Below, one piece after another: positions 37,961 through 48,853 of a stretch of 64,000 nt of DNA. The stretch is from Phoronis australis (Eukaryota; Phoronida; Phoronidae). The notes beneath the pieces are model-generated. The model was not told the origin of the DNA. It did no database searches and saw only the letters and a program-made list of their open reading frames with translations. Position numbers and translations under genes: made by a program. The DNA is taken from NCBI GenBank assembly GCA_002633005.1, contig NMRA01000052.1:85583-149582 (forward strand), read 5' to 3'. How positions within the stretch are numbered: position 1 is the first letter of the stretch; every line of letters begins with the position of its first letter.

Positions 37961-38933
37961 ATTTACGAACAAACCGATCATATGCCATAGGTTGTCGACC
38001 CAGCGGTAACAGTGAAGTCAATCAAGTGCAACCATTGCCGCAATGAGTTCTAAGAATGTGAAGAAGAGATTCGTTAACATTTGGCACAAAGACTTTCAAC
38101 AAACCGTATTCTAACGAAGAAGAAAGTTTTCAATTGAGAGTCTTTGGTACACAATCTGTGCCCCATTCTGGTGTATCCGACAATTCAGGATATCGCCGCT
38201 ACTTGTGGTCAGAGTGCCTCCCGTATTGGCAGAATTGCGTACTGGGCATACACGTTTCCTTCACGAAGTCAGTTGTAACTTATCGTCTCTCACCACCCGC
38301 TCTCGGTTTATCAGAAGCCTTATACGTAGACCACTTCACTTGGTACCCAATGGCATATGCACAGCCATTTTGGGAACATCCTCCAACTCGTGGACTGTTT
38401 TAGCATTGTGACATCATTCTGACGTATTAGTTACAATCATCTCATCTGTCCAACATCATAACAGGGGGCGCAGTGAACACGTCATTGTAAGGTTGGTGAT
38501 TCACAGTTAATGCAAAGTTGGGCCGTAATGAAAGAACTGAAGGGCAAAATATCAGTCAAAGAACACGGGCACCCATCTCTCCTCAAAAACATAAAGAGAA
38601 CGATTCTTTAATCCCCATTCAACTGGCAGTGTAGTTTATAAAAAATAAGTGATTCCATAAGACGCACCAAGTGTGTACACGTTCATAATTCTAAGATAAA
38701 GAACCTGGACGTTGTTTAATAAATGTGCTTTTATACGCCATAAAAAGTGAACAGTTCAGTCAACGGTTATACATTACAGATCACGATCTTGGGACAGGAC
38801 ACTGCTATGTTTACTGAAGAATTCTTTGTTGTTGAAAAAGAAATATTTCGTGTTGTTTGGGCACTGCTGAAAAATATTTTATCCTTACTTAAGTTTTTAC
38901 CGTAAACGGCACAAAATTTGAAATTGAATTTCA
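37961..38933. other. Upstream of the NLR; no gene seen
   Basis: This stretch precedes an acceptor-like gaatttcag (38925-38933) that may begin the first coding exon. A 5' UTR exon is likely but not identified. ORFs at 38134-38411 lack recognisable content. Confidence 0.45.
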
Positions 38934-38961
38934 GTTATCCCTATCAAAAAAACAAGAAAAT

Positions 38962-41900
38962 ATGGTGGATGAAACAACGCTGAATGACGGTAAAATCTGC
39001 AGGCTACTTGTTGACGGTGGAACATTTGCACTTCAGTCAGTATTTGATCAATGTCATCCACCTATCATGTTACAAGAAGAACTAAACAAACCTCAAATGT
39101 TGAAAGTGCTCAGACAGATGAAGAAAAAGTGCGTAATCGATTCCTCACAATGGGAAAAGCTTTTTCCAAGTGGCCATCGGCACCCGTCTTCCGACAACTT
39201 CGACGCGTCCCTGCTGTACCTACTGCTGAGGAAAGTTTGTCACCTGTGTCCGCCATATCCCAATGGTTGGGGTCAAAACCCACTAGCCTGTGATAAAGGA
39301 ATGTCTGGCGATGTAGCGCGTTTGCTGTGGTTTGTAAAAGAGATGTCAAAACGAGTGGACAGAGAAGAATTTTCGAATGAAGAATTCAACGTCTTCTGGA
39401 CACAGATTTCCGAGATGCTGGCTCGAATGTCTGGACCTGCAGCAACAATCAAAGCTCGCCGGTACATGCTGGAGCCCCTGGATGAAGAACAGTGCCAGTA
39501 CTATATCGAGAAACTGCAGGATTGGATGCACCAAGAAGAGGTACGCGATCTTTATGAACACGAAAAGCATAAACCGAATAAAACGCTAGGTCGAAAAAGC
39601 ATGAGCAATAAGAAAGGTAACCATTTTTCGGTATCGATGGCCAAGTACGATAGACTATCTGCGATGTCCATGGATCTGAGAAGGAGAACTGTCCCGAAAA
39701 AAGGATCTGTACTCGACCCAATGGATAAACGCGGCAGTAAGGGTGTGTTTCATTTTAATATTCCATCAACTGGAGTAGGGGAGATACTTTGGCTCAGTGG
39801 TTAGAGCACCGGTCTCTCGCTTGGGAGACCTGGATTCAAATCCTGGCTTCACTGGCCGACATTCGAGTATTCCTCTAAGCTCGGTCTTACTTGTGAATTT
39901 GTGCAAGGGAGTGAATGAGAACCTGGATACAATGCGAAAGCGATTTCTGGGGCTGTGCTCATATTTAAAAAAAAATAGTAATACTTCCCTCTTAAGCCGC
40001 TTAAGCTACAAATTTTGAAAGTATTGTTCATATGCAGTGCTGTAGTGGTAAAATCTGAGGTAAGTTGGCGCCCAATGCCCACCGTATCACCATGAGCATT
40101 GAATTTTAAAAGTGCACTGGATTTGCAAAACCTGACTGTCAAACATTTAGGCCTATTTTTTGACGAGTGCATGGGTATTTACTTCGTGTCTGCATTGACG
40201 AATCTAGGATGTCGCAGAAATCGGCCCAAACACACATGTAAGAAGGCAGAGGTCCGCGTGCATTGCAAGCGGTCTCTGAAGGGGGAAAAACACAATTTTA
40301 AAGGAACATAAGCGCGTAACGCTCAGAAACGATTTGCTGGCGGCGTTTTTAGTCGCCCGTGGGTGTGTTCTCGGGGCCCTTCGGTTCCCCTTTATCCGTC
40401 TATGGTATGACACCATAACTGTTACTTTATCTTAAAATATTAATCTAAAATTTCATTACTCGGCGAACATATGTTATTCTGTATGCTTCAAACCCTAATT
40501 ACACAAACACGATGTTACACAAGTTCATATTTTATCCCGGATCCCATGAGCTACGTTTTGGGCCGGCCCGAGATGCTCATACTAGAGCAGAACGACTGCT
40601 GATCTTTGTCAAATGAACGCCACTCCACGTTCACAACAACTCTTTGAATAAATTATCTAGGACGTATGATCACCTGCGCTGGAATATTCGGCAACAAATG
40701 CTGCCGTCGGCGTAGCAGTGCATCAATACCGTAAGCTAATCAAGACTACGTCCCGGCGCCACTTAATTTGCTACGGCGCTACGTTAAAGTTGTAAGAAGA
40801 TGGTTGGCTGTGCCTACGCCCCCCCCCCCCNCCCCCTGTAACGTAACTTATGGTGCGTAGGCGCTACATTTAAATGCCAAAAGGTGGTTGGTTGCGCCTA
40901 CGTGCGCCTACGTGCGCCTACGTGCGCCTACGCTCCACTACAGCACTGTTCATAGGTCTCATTCACATCAAACCAAGTAGACGATATAGTGCGTATCCTG
41001 GATTTAAAATGAATCTCACGTTGATCAAACCATGTTTGGGCGGGCCTAGTCTGAGTAGATTCCGTCCTTCTGACAAGAATGGCAGGGAATGTTGGGTGTC
41101 GCGTAATAATTCTAATTATGATAAAAAATATCTATCATTCACCTAGTTAGTCCAAGTATGGATAAACACAAAAGATGGCATTGTTGCAACATTGTATCAG
41201 GAGGTGTGTATTGTAATGCAGATAATGCAGCGCTCAAATACATGGAAAGCCAAAGCAATCAAAATCCAGGAACAAATTTTCTATTCTGACAGGACCAAAA
41301 ATGTACGCAAAACTAGAATTTATTGCGCCAGAGGCCTATAATTTAAAACGTCAGGACCAAAATTTAACAAGACGTCAGGACCGAAAATTTATCAGGGCAC
41401 AAAATTTATTGCGTCGGGAAAATTTCACACGTCAGGTAAATTTCACGTCAAGAAAATTTCATGCCAGCAGACCAAATCCACGTCAACAGAAGCCAATGTT
41501 GGACACAATAGACTTGAATACAACCGAATAGAAACACAGACAGGTGATCGTCATTTTCCCGTGGTCTCCTAGCAAGAAAAAATTTCCTGGCAAGAATTTT
41601 TCTCCTGGCATGAAATTTTCTCCTGGCAAGAATTTTTGTCCCGGCATGAAATAGATAAATTCTAGGCCGTGGTGTGATAAATTTTGTATCCTGGCGTGAT
41701 AAATTTTCGTTCCTGACGTTATAAATTATAGGTTTTGGCGCTTTAAATTTGGTTTTGAGGTTTTGAGTATATTTTTTCTGGTCTTGCTTAGACTTTTTAC
41801 TCTTGAATTGGAAATTCGTGCCCTGGATTTTTTCCGTTTTCGCAAACGCATTGGTAATTTTGCTTTTGATGCCTGATTTTACAAAATACTGCCATACTTT

Positions 41901-44900
41901 AGTTCCATCTGGAAATACCACATGTGGTAACATGGGAGATAAGTCTGACCAGATATCAGTTGGTTTGCTAGATAAATGTCCAAGTGCTTTGAACGGAAAG
42001 AAGGAATGGTGACCGCTAGAGGAACATGTTTTATTTATTGGTTTCAGGGATGACACAGATTGAGAAAAACACTTTAATGAGATGCCATAAACTGTTAGTG
42101 GAGAACGTGAATGTTCGAGACATCGTCCCCAAACTAACCGAGAACAAGGTGTTGATGCCTGCTGATAAAATCATGATGGATAGCGGACGGACAGGAGCTG
42201 ATAAAATGAAAATGCTACTGGGCATCCTTCCCACACGGGAGCATAATGCATTCCACGCACTGAGTGAAAGCCTTAAACCAAAATATCAGTTCATTCACGA
42301 GGAGCTGGAAACGACCAAGCAGATGACAGAGAAGGAGAACCAAACTTGTACACGATTAGGTATCAAATGTTTGGTTTGGGCACGGGTCTAATCTCCGACC
42401 TTGAACTCGGAATTATTTTTGACAATTCCTGTTCTACTTTGGTACAATCTCAAGATAAATGTCTTCGAGTATTTTCTCAAGTTGGCCTAGCAATATCATG
42501 ATTTACGCAGCGCAGATGAGTTTCCAGTACTTGATGACCCCTTATAAACTTAAGATCAAATTCGAAAGTTTGAGTTCAGATCAAAATTTATACTAGAGTC
42601 AGTCATTAAGTGCAAATCTGTAGAAAAATTTTGGAGTTCGAATTAGATTTCGGAACTTAGATTGATTTTCCTATTTCTCCCACATTTTTGAGAAGGTGAA
42701 TCGATTGAGTGAACATTATTTTCATGACGTCATCAATTAAAATTTCAAGATTTTCCGATTAGTCATACAATATTTACAACTGTACGTTTTTTAAACAATA
42801 TGTATGTATTGTTTTTTTAAGTTTAAATTGTCTAAATAGTGAAATTGTCATTGTCTTTAAAATATCACTTAATATACTTTTGTACCCCACCCTCTAAGAT
42901 ATTCCTGATGATTGAAGTCCAGTTTGATATGTGTCCACCAGATGGCATACTGTAACAAGCGTGATTTCGCTTGAAGATCTTGTCCCAAAATCTTAGGATA
43001 TTTACTGTTGCAGATCTCATCCACAGTCTGAGTGACCAACTCAAGGTGTTCTACAAGCAAATCACTACGCGATGGATAATGATCTTATGGTATAAAGACC
43101 GACCGGTTGATCTAGGCGAAGTATACACAGAACTTGGAGTTATTGACCCAACAGGGTAAAAGCATGTTTTGTAGAATAAACACCAAACTACTCTAGTCCT
43201 ACATCTATTTGTAACACAGGTTTTGGAAAATGTGTTACATTATTACAGGCTGACGGAAACCAAACGATTGTTGGAAATCAAATTCTCAGATCTCTATGTT
43301 GCGTTGGTGCCGACGGAAAACTGCACAACTGTGTACTTCAGTCTCCTCAGGCACGTTCGTCTAGTTTTGGCGCCAATGCCATTTTGCATTAAAGACGCAT
43401 GGAACGCGAAGCCTCGTTAAAAATACCCTTTAAAAATCATGACAAAGGTACCATCTCGCATCTCACTTTTACCTGTGAGGGAATTATCACGAAACATCAC
43501 AAAATTCACGATTTTTGAAATACGTGCGAAGGAAAAACTCTGTGGTCACCACAGAGTTTCAAATCTTCCCCCTCTTATGATAAATGCACGTATGCTCTCA
43601 CAGTCATTCGACAAACAGCTGTAGCTATAACCAGGGCCCAATTGCGTAAAAGTTATACGCCGTATAGCAACAATGACGTCGCATTATCACGCGTCACGTT
43701 GTTATTGTTGAACAATGCACGTGACGTCATGCAACAATCTAACTAGCGGGTAACTTTTGAAGGTGTATGCAACTCAGCCCTCATGGATATTAATGGAAGA
43801 TTATCATGTGTTATGGCACTCCGAATTTGAGGTCGACAGCATAGTATGAGGCAAGTCAGTGGAGCAATAGATTTCCCAAAGAGAATTACATGTGCATTTT
43901 ATAATGTATTTGAATACTGCAATACTTTTGTAACTAACTTTAAACATCTATTACCTCTTAATCTGGCTGCTGCTTGAAGTCCCATTCTTTTGTTTACATC
44001 AAAGGTCAAAAGGCACAGTTTTCAAATACAAGGGAAATATGCTACGTCTATGTCTTGCAATACCAAATAAAGAGACGGGCTTTGCCTTGTTCAGAAAAAT
44101 CAACGAAATGACAAGCAGATGTTTTTTTTTTGAAATTTGAAACTAAAAGGAAAATGCTTTGGCATCAACAGAAATTGAAAAATTTTAGGAGAAAACTGTG
44201 AAAACATCTGGTGAAATCGTTGAATTCTGTTTCAGTGGCAGAGAACCACTTTGAATAGAGCGGCAGTTTAATTTGTTTCTCTTTAAAAGTTCAAGGTGGT
44301 TCACTATTGAGGTAATGGCAGCCCTTCGATAAATTGCATTGATGAAAGGTTATGCCAATGTCTTCACAATATATTCGACAACACACAGCCCGTAAAGATT
44401 TGGAAGAAAGATAAGTTTTGTGCTTGCGTGGATTTAGTTTATTTCCTAGTTTGAAACGCGTACTTCTTGGCATACGCAAGCAACGTTTTGTAATGTACCT
44501 ATAACGAGTACATTTCGAAAAAAGACTACTGAATTCGAAAAATTTTTTAATTGATTCTGCTTTTAGATACAAAGTGTCACCGGAAAACTTATTATCCACG
44601 TATCCAATGTGTAAACAGCCGCGGCGTATTCTCCTCCAAGGGGAAAGTGGGTCAGGAAAATCCTCGTTTTGCAAGAAGATTATTAATGATTGGTCAAAGA
44701 GTGAAGATCCCATCTTTGAAGACAAAATTTTTCTGGTGATGTATTTAGACGTGTCGAAAGCTATGACAACAAGTTTAAAGGAAACTTTGTACCAGCAACT
44801 GGTTCTTCCAGTTGGTAGCAAAATATTACGTGAAGACTTCTGGCAGTTAGTGATCAACCATCAAAACAGGATTTTATTTATTGTAGACGGTTCACACAGG

Positions 44901-46877
44901 GGGTGTGCGGAGAAGGAGAATGCCTTTTTTGACGTATTAGTAAAGGGGCAACTCAGACAATGTTATTTAATTTGGGTTTGCACTCTAGAGAAGCAGCCGG
45001 AATACGCTCGTTTCTTCGACGAAACTGTTACATGTTTTGGGTTTTCCGAAAGTAAGCAAGAACAGTTCGTCCGTAGATACAGCCAAGTGAGTGGATCTTC
45101 AATCGAAAGCTTCACACGATTACTCAACAAATTAACCTGTGAATCACAAGTGAATATTCGCGTGTTCGCCCAGCGACCTCTCCAACTTGCTTGCTTGTGC
45201 GCAATAAGTGAAGCCCACATGTCGCTTAATGTCAAAACAGAAACTGCATTGTTTCAAGCGTTTGTTGAAGCCTTGATGAGATTGTATTGTGATCGCTGTC
45301 TTATTAATACCAGTGGTGGCAAATTCCCTCGTTATATTGTACACACGTTAGAGGAACTCTATGCCCTGTCCTTCCGGTCTCTTTGTGACCGAAAAACTGT
45401 GATGGAGGCCGGCGATCCAAAAGTGAAATATTGCAGTGAATTGATGCTGAAGTTTGGGCTTTTGCATGAGTTTTCACTGTATAAAGGCCGCAACCAGTCT
45501 GTAGAGGCATTAGTCTTTAGTCACCGAGCACTGCAGGAATTCTTAGCAACAAAGCACCTAGCAAATTTGGAAGGCACTCAGTTTAACTTACACAGATCCA
45601 AAATAACCACGGATCCAATTCTCCGCAATGTTTGTAAATTTTACTGCGGTCTCAAAAGCACGGACGTCACCACATTGAATAGTGCCATAATAAACGACAT
45701 TTTCAATGAACTAGCTGAACAAAATACGAAGCAGGGGATAAATAGTGTGGCTCAGTCGTCCAAACCATACGGCAAGAAAAAAAGCACAGGCACGGTTTGC
45801 GGCATGCTAACAAATTATCAGACAAGTCTGGAGTGTCTTGGGGAATGCAACATGCGCGAAGACATTGTAAAGACCGTTGGCGCATCTTTTCCAGGAAAAG
45901 TGACCTACAAATGCCGAGATTTTCCTTCAACTCTCGGAATGATAGGCTTTAGTGATTTGGTACGAAGCAATTGTTCGCTGATAACAGAGCTTCACCTAAA
46001 GCTTGACGAGCTTCATCATATGAGGTTGGAAGTGCTACTGATGGTAGCTAGTGCGTTGCAAGAGAGTGGCCATATTACGGCTCTGCAGTTGCTGTGGTCG
46101 TCGAAGCAAATGCTTGCCGTTTTCCTATCAAGAGTGTTTGGCAACAACACATCACTCAGGGCAATTCGATGCAAAGATGAAAGTGTGATAGAGGATTCCA
46201 CGAAAACGTCAGCATGCGTGTTGGCAGACATGCAGGCAGCTTGCAAAAATATGAAATGTATCAGCGAAGTTTCATTCACCTACTGCTCAAACTCATCTCT
46301 CGTAAACAATGTCATACGCAATCTCCTAGCCTCCGTTCAGGTCCTTAACCTCGAAGGTTGTACTCTTAACATGTCGTGTGCAGATGAACTCGGTCTGTTT
46401 TTAGGCAGAACTGCAGGTCTCCAGTCGCTTATTCTCTGCCAGGTGACGCTGCTGAGTACCGTGATAAATCCGATCATGAACTCTCTCAGAACGAACCATA
46501 CTGTTAAGGAACTAAATCTTTCGGAAACGAGATTGGACCAGCATTGTGTGAATGCTGTCACAGAAATGCTTAGGTTCAACAGCACGATTGTTCTCTTGAA
46601 TCTTAGCAAGAACACGCTATCTGTCGAAAACTGCGAACGTTTGCAAGATGTGCTCAGTGAAGACAATAAAAGTGTACAAGAACTCGACCTTACAGAAATT
46701 TCAACTAACTTGGACGGACACAAAATCCTTCGTAAACTTAAACAAGCGAGGGTTGGTGTAATAGGAATACAATCACGGGACACGGATCGTGAGTCTCAGA
46801 CCCAAAGGGAACTCCATCCAAAAACGCAGACGATGACATTCGGATTGGGAATGGGTGGGAAGGGTATATTTACATAG
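38962..46877 (+). CDS. NLR-like receptor: HEPN(DZIP3)-CARD-NACHT-LRR
   Basis: Five-exon model: 38962-39616 (or to 39736), 42048-42359, 43014-43155, 43249-43332 and 44567-46877. The phases agree throughout, giving about 1167 aa (1207 with the longer exon 1). Exon 1 encodes a DZIP3/hRUL138-type HEPN domain (about 10-160: HPPIMLQEELNKP, SSQWEKLFPSG, FDASLLYLLLR, FNVFWTQISEMLARMSG). Exon 2 is a CARD (219-322: LVENVNVRDIVPKL, ADKIMM, MLLGILPTREHNAFHAL). Exons 3-4 are the pre-NACHT linker. Exon 5 has Walker A GESGSGKS (423-430), Walker B position ILFIVDGSHR (500-509), a winged-helix/helical region with FSHRALQEFLATKHLA, then ribonuclease-inhibitor-type LRRs (VKELNLSETRLD, IVLLNLSKNTL, VQELDLTEIS). 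The expected role is cytosolic sensing with CARD-mediated signalling. A polyadenylation signal follows at 47005. The exon 1 donor, the exon 4 borders and the first start are the least certain parts. Confidence 0.85.
39779..39945 (+). mobile_element. tRNA-derived SINE after NLR exon 1
   Basis: The head has tggctcagtggttagagcac (A box) and ggattcaaatcctgg (B box). The tail has cattcgagtattcctctaag, ctcggtcttact and gcaagggagtgaatgagaac. It is the same family as 26655-26850 (minus). It begins about 40 bp past the longer exon 1 donor, and the exon 1 reading frame runs into it, ending at the TAG within its A box. Confidence 0.8.
39946..41280 (+). other. NLR intron 1; short tandem repeat at 40894-40932
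   Basis: Four copies of gcgcctacgt lie at 40894-40932, near a poly-C run with an N at 40831. Similar gcgtaggcgctac blocks lie just upstream. I see no exon here. Confidence 0.55.
41281..41800. repeat. Fold-back array of degenerate ~17-bp repeats
   Basis: The left arm (about 41281-41470) repeats cgtcaggaccaaaattta-like units. The right arm (about 41575-41800) carries the complementary units (ctcctggcaagaattttt). The outer parts align as an inverted repeat (gcgcca...cctataattta...acgtcagga). The centre of about 100 bp is unique. The 202-codon minus-strand ORF across it is a by-product of the repeat lacking stops. It lies in NLR intron 1. Confidence 0.75.
42384..42500 (+). mobile_element. ctcaagataa MITE, half copy
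   Basis: gggtctaatc, ttttgacaattcctgttct and ctcaagataaatgtct match the left half of 63041-63382. It begins only 24 bp after the donor of the CARD exon. Confidence 0.5.
43520..44200 (+). repeat. NLR pre-NACHT intron segment duplicated at 37430-37960
   Basis: This is the downstream partner of the pair. It shares long ordered blocks with 37430-37960 but is interrupted by a 147-bp palindromic element (43634-43780) that is absent upstream. That places the insertion after the duplication. Confidence 0.75.
43634..43780. mobile_element. 147-bp palindromic MITE
   Basis: The left gggcccaattgcgtaaaagtta pairs imperfectly with the right taacttttgaagg...tgcaactcagccc. The inner acgtcgcattatcacgcgtc and tgcacgtgacgtcat also pair. 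Its absence at the paralogous upstream site (37430-37960) confirms that it is an insertion. Confidence 0.7.
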
Positions 46878-47004
46878 GTCTAACGTCCAGTCCGTGTTTG
46901 GTAAACTTTCATAATGCAGCAATCTTTCGTAAGTGCGTCGAGCAAATGCAGACAACACTTCATGATGCACCTAAAACACTTTGGCTAAACATCCAGTTAA
47001 TTAA

Positions 47005-47010
47005 AATAAA
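47005..47010 (+). promoter_or_regulatory. Candidate poly(A) signal of the NLR-like gene
   Basis: AATAAA lies 128 nt after the TAG at 46875-46877, in AT-rich sequence. Confidence 0.5.
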
Positions 47011-47039
47011 TTGTCTGCCGTTGACAGTACAGTCGTCTT

Positions 47040-47560
47040 TCTGAGCTTCATTGCCGGCCTCACTGAAATGGCGTGCGAGAATAATACAGTCCTTTCCAAG
47101 ATACCTAAACTACACGGCAGTGTTGATGAAAGTTCAATCTGGAAACCTCCCAGCCAACTGGGGTGTCTTCCGATCACGCCACCCTCATCATGTAGTGATC
47201 TGGTCTTTTGTACCTGGCCACGCCGGTGTCTTGATTATTGAGCGTGCAGATTACCTCGCTGGCTCATGCACCACCAACCAACCCCTCTACTTATATTCGG
47301 CTGACGTTAAGCTGCTGGCCCGCAAACGCAACCTCGAGCAGACTGCATCCCAACTGGCTGAGTTCAATGATGGCAGCCGCCTGCTCGAAGCCGGTATTAT
47401 TTATGGCCATGCTGCGAAGAGTCACAAGAAGAGCCGTGCCCGAGTGCTGTCTAATCAAATGCTTACAGGCAGCGTCAGCCCTGGAGTTCTGCGCCTTCTG
47501 CTGTCGCGGGGATGGTCTGGGGAGGGGATTAATGCACCAGCATATCCCCAGTGATCCTGT
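47040..47560 (+). pseudogene. RNase H-domain fragment of a retroelement
   Basis: The frame at 47051-47554 reads HHVVIWSFVPGHAGVLIIERADYLAG. This is the C-terminal RNase H signature (W.PGH.G..GNE.AD.LA) with NE altered to IE. It is followed by a C-terminal region (AKSHKKSRARVLSNQMLTG, LSRGWSGEG, APAYPQ) ending in TGA. The N-terminal RNase H strands and any reverse transcriptase are missing. It starts 30 bp past the NLR poly(A) signal, on the same strand. The element class (non-LTR with RNase H) is inferred. Confidence 0.65.
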
Positions 47561-47590
47561 CCGTGACAGGTATTACAGGTATTACAGGTA

Positions 47591-48014
47591 CTACACGGTT
47601 AACGGACTAATAAACACGGTCACGGACGCATGAACACGACTCACGGACCTGCAAACACCGTCCACTGACTCACAAACACGGAAACGGACTCACAAAACAC
47701 GATCCATTCACCCAAATACACAGGACATGGACTCACATTCATGAAGAAATACGGTTTAACGGACCGCCAAACACGGTTTACGGACAAAATGTAGATGTCA
47801 GCTGACCCAGGAAGTCGATGAGTCGGTGACCCGTGTTTGGCGGTCCGTTAACCGTGTTTCCTCGTGAATATGAGTTCGTGTCCTGTGTATTTGGGTGAAT
47901 GGATCATGTTTTGCGAGTCCGTTTCCGTGTTTGTGAGTCAGTGGACGGTGTTTGCAGGTCCGTGAGTCGTGTTCATGCGTCCGTGACCGTATTTATGAGT
48001 CCGTTAACCGTGTA
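47591..48014. repeat. Near-perfect long inverted repeat (hairpin)
   Basis: The left arm 47591-47776 and right arm 47831-48014 are reverse complements, with roughly 90 percent or more identity by eye. They flank a 54-bp loop. Each arm is itself made of degenerate short units of the type acggactcacaaacacgg. Three gtattacag units precede it at 47570-47590. No ORF of note. A transcript would fold into a long dsRNA stem. Confidence 0.9.
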
Positions 48015-48853
48015 GTTTAGATATCTTGCTTTCTCAGTGAGTGTCATTATACGCATACAAGAACAAAAAGCCTACATGAGCGCATGACACTTAGCGCGAG
48101 TGCAATATACATGTACATGTAGACCTTATTGTTGATAGCGGTCATGCCGCAAAGCCGAATACGTTGTTAAATCAGATTTTGGCCTAATCGTAGTAAAAAT
48201 ATTAAAAATCAGCACAACTACGTAGCTTTTTACTAAAAGTCTAGATTTAACTCAGAAAAGTACATTTATTATTTTCTGACAGTAAAAGTCTATAAAATTT
48301 CATTTTTGATTTGTATCCAGTCATTAGTTTGGTCATGTGATTTTGAATTATTAGTAAAATTTAGCAAAAAACAAAGGTACACTGAGGTAAAACAATGTTC
48401 AAAATGATATAGACGTTGAAGATGAGAGCTCGAAGACGCTGTTACAGTTTTCGAAAGTATCATTTCGTCTTCGTATCTACAACTTTAATTTTTTTCGTAA
48501 ATATCATGAAGTGTTCTTTTGACAACCGTCATGCAAAAGTAGAACATTTAAAAACAATGCGTAGAATAGTTTTTTAATACAGCATTTGACAGTTTCACGT
48601 GAATCCGATCAGCCATTAATTGATCTCTAAGATATAATGTTCGGAATTCAGCAAACAAGTAATCTGGCTAAAATTTAAACATAATGGCGTCAGAATCACG
48701 TAGTAAGAAGATAGGAGGAAGGTAAAAATATTTGGCTACAACTCTCCTCCCACCACCTCGTTTCAGTTTCAGCTTTAGCTTCTCTCCAATTTAGTGAATA
48801 TTTCGCCTGTGGCGTCACTCTGCGTGCCTACTGCCTGGTTATTGTTAGAAGTG
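48015..48853. other. Intergenic; 3' flank of the GPCR
   Basis: AT-rich. A minus-strand AATAAA at 48265-48270 is a candidate poly(A) signal for the GPCR, about 585 nt past its stop. Nothing else seen. Confidence 0.5.

Noticed and set aside
41448-42056. 202-codon minus-strand ORF
   Set aside because: It is created by stop-poor fold-back repeats and read as KFHARRKILARKFF-type repetition. No gene-like context, and its sense complement overlaps the CARD exon acceptor.
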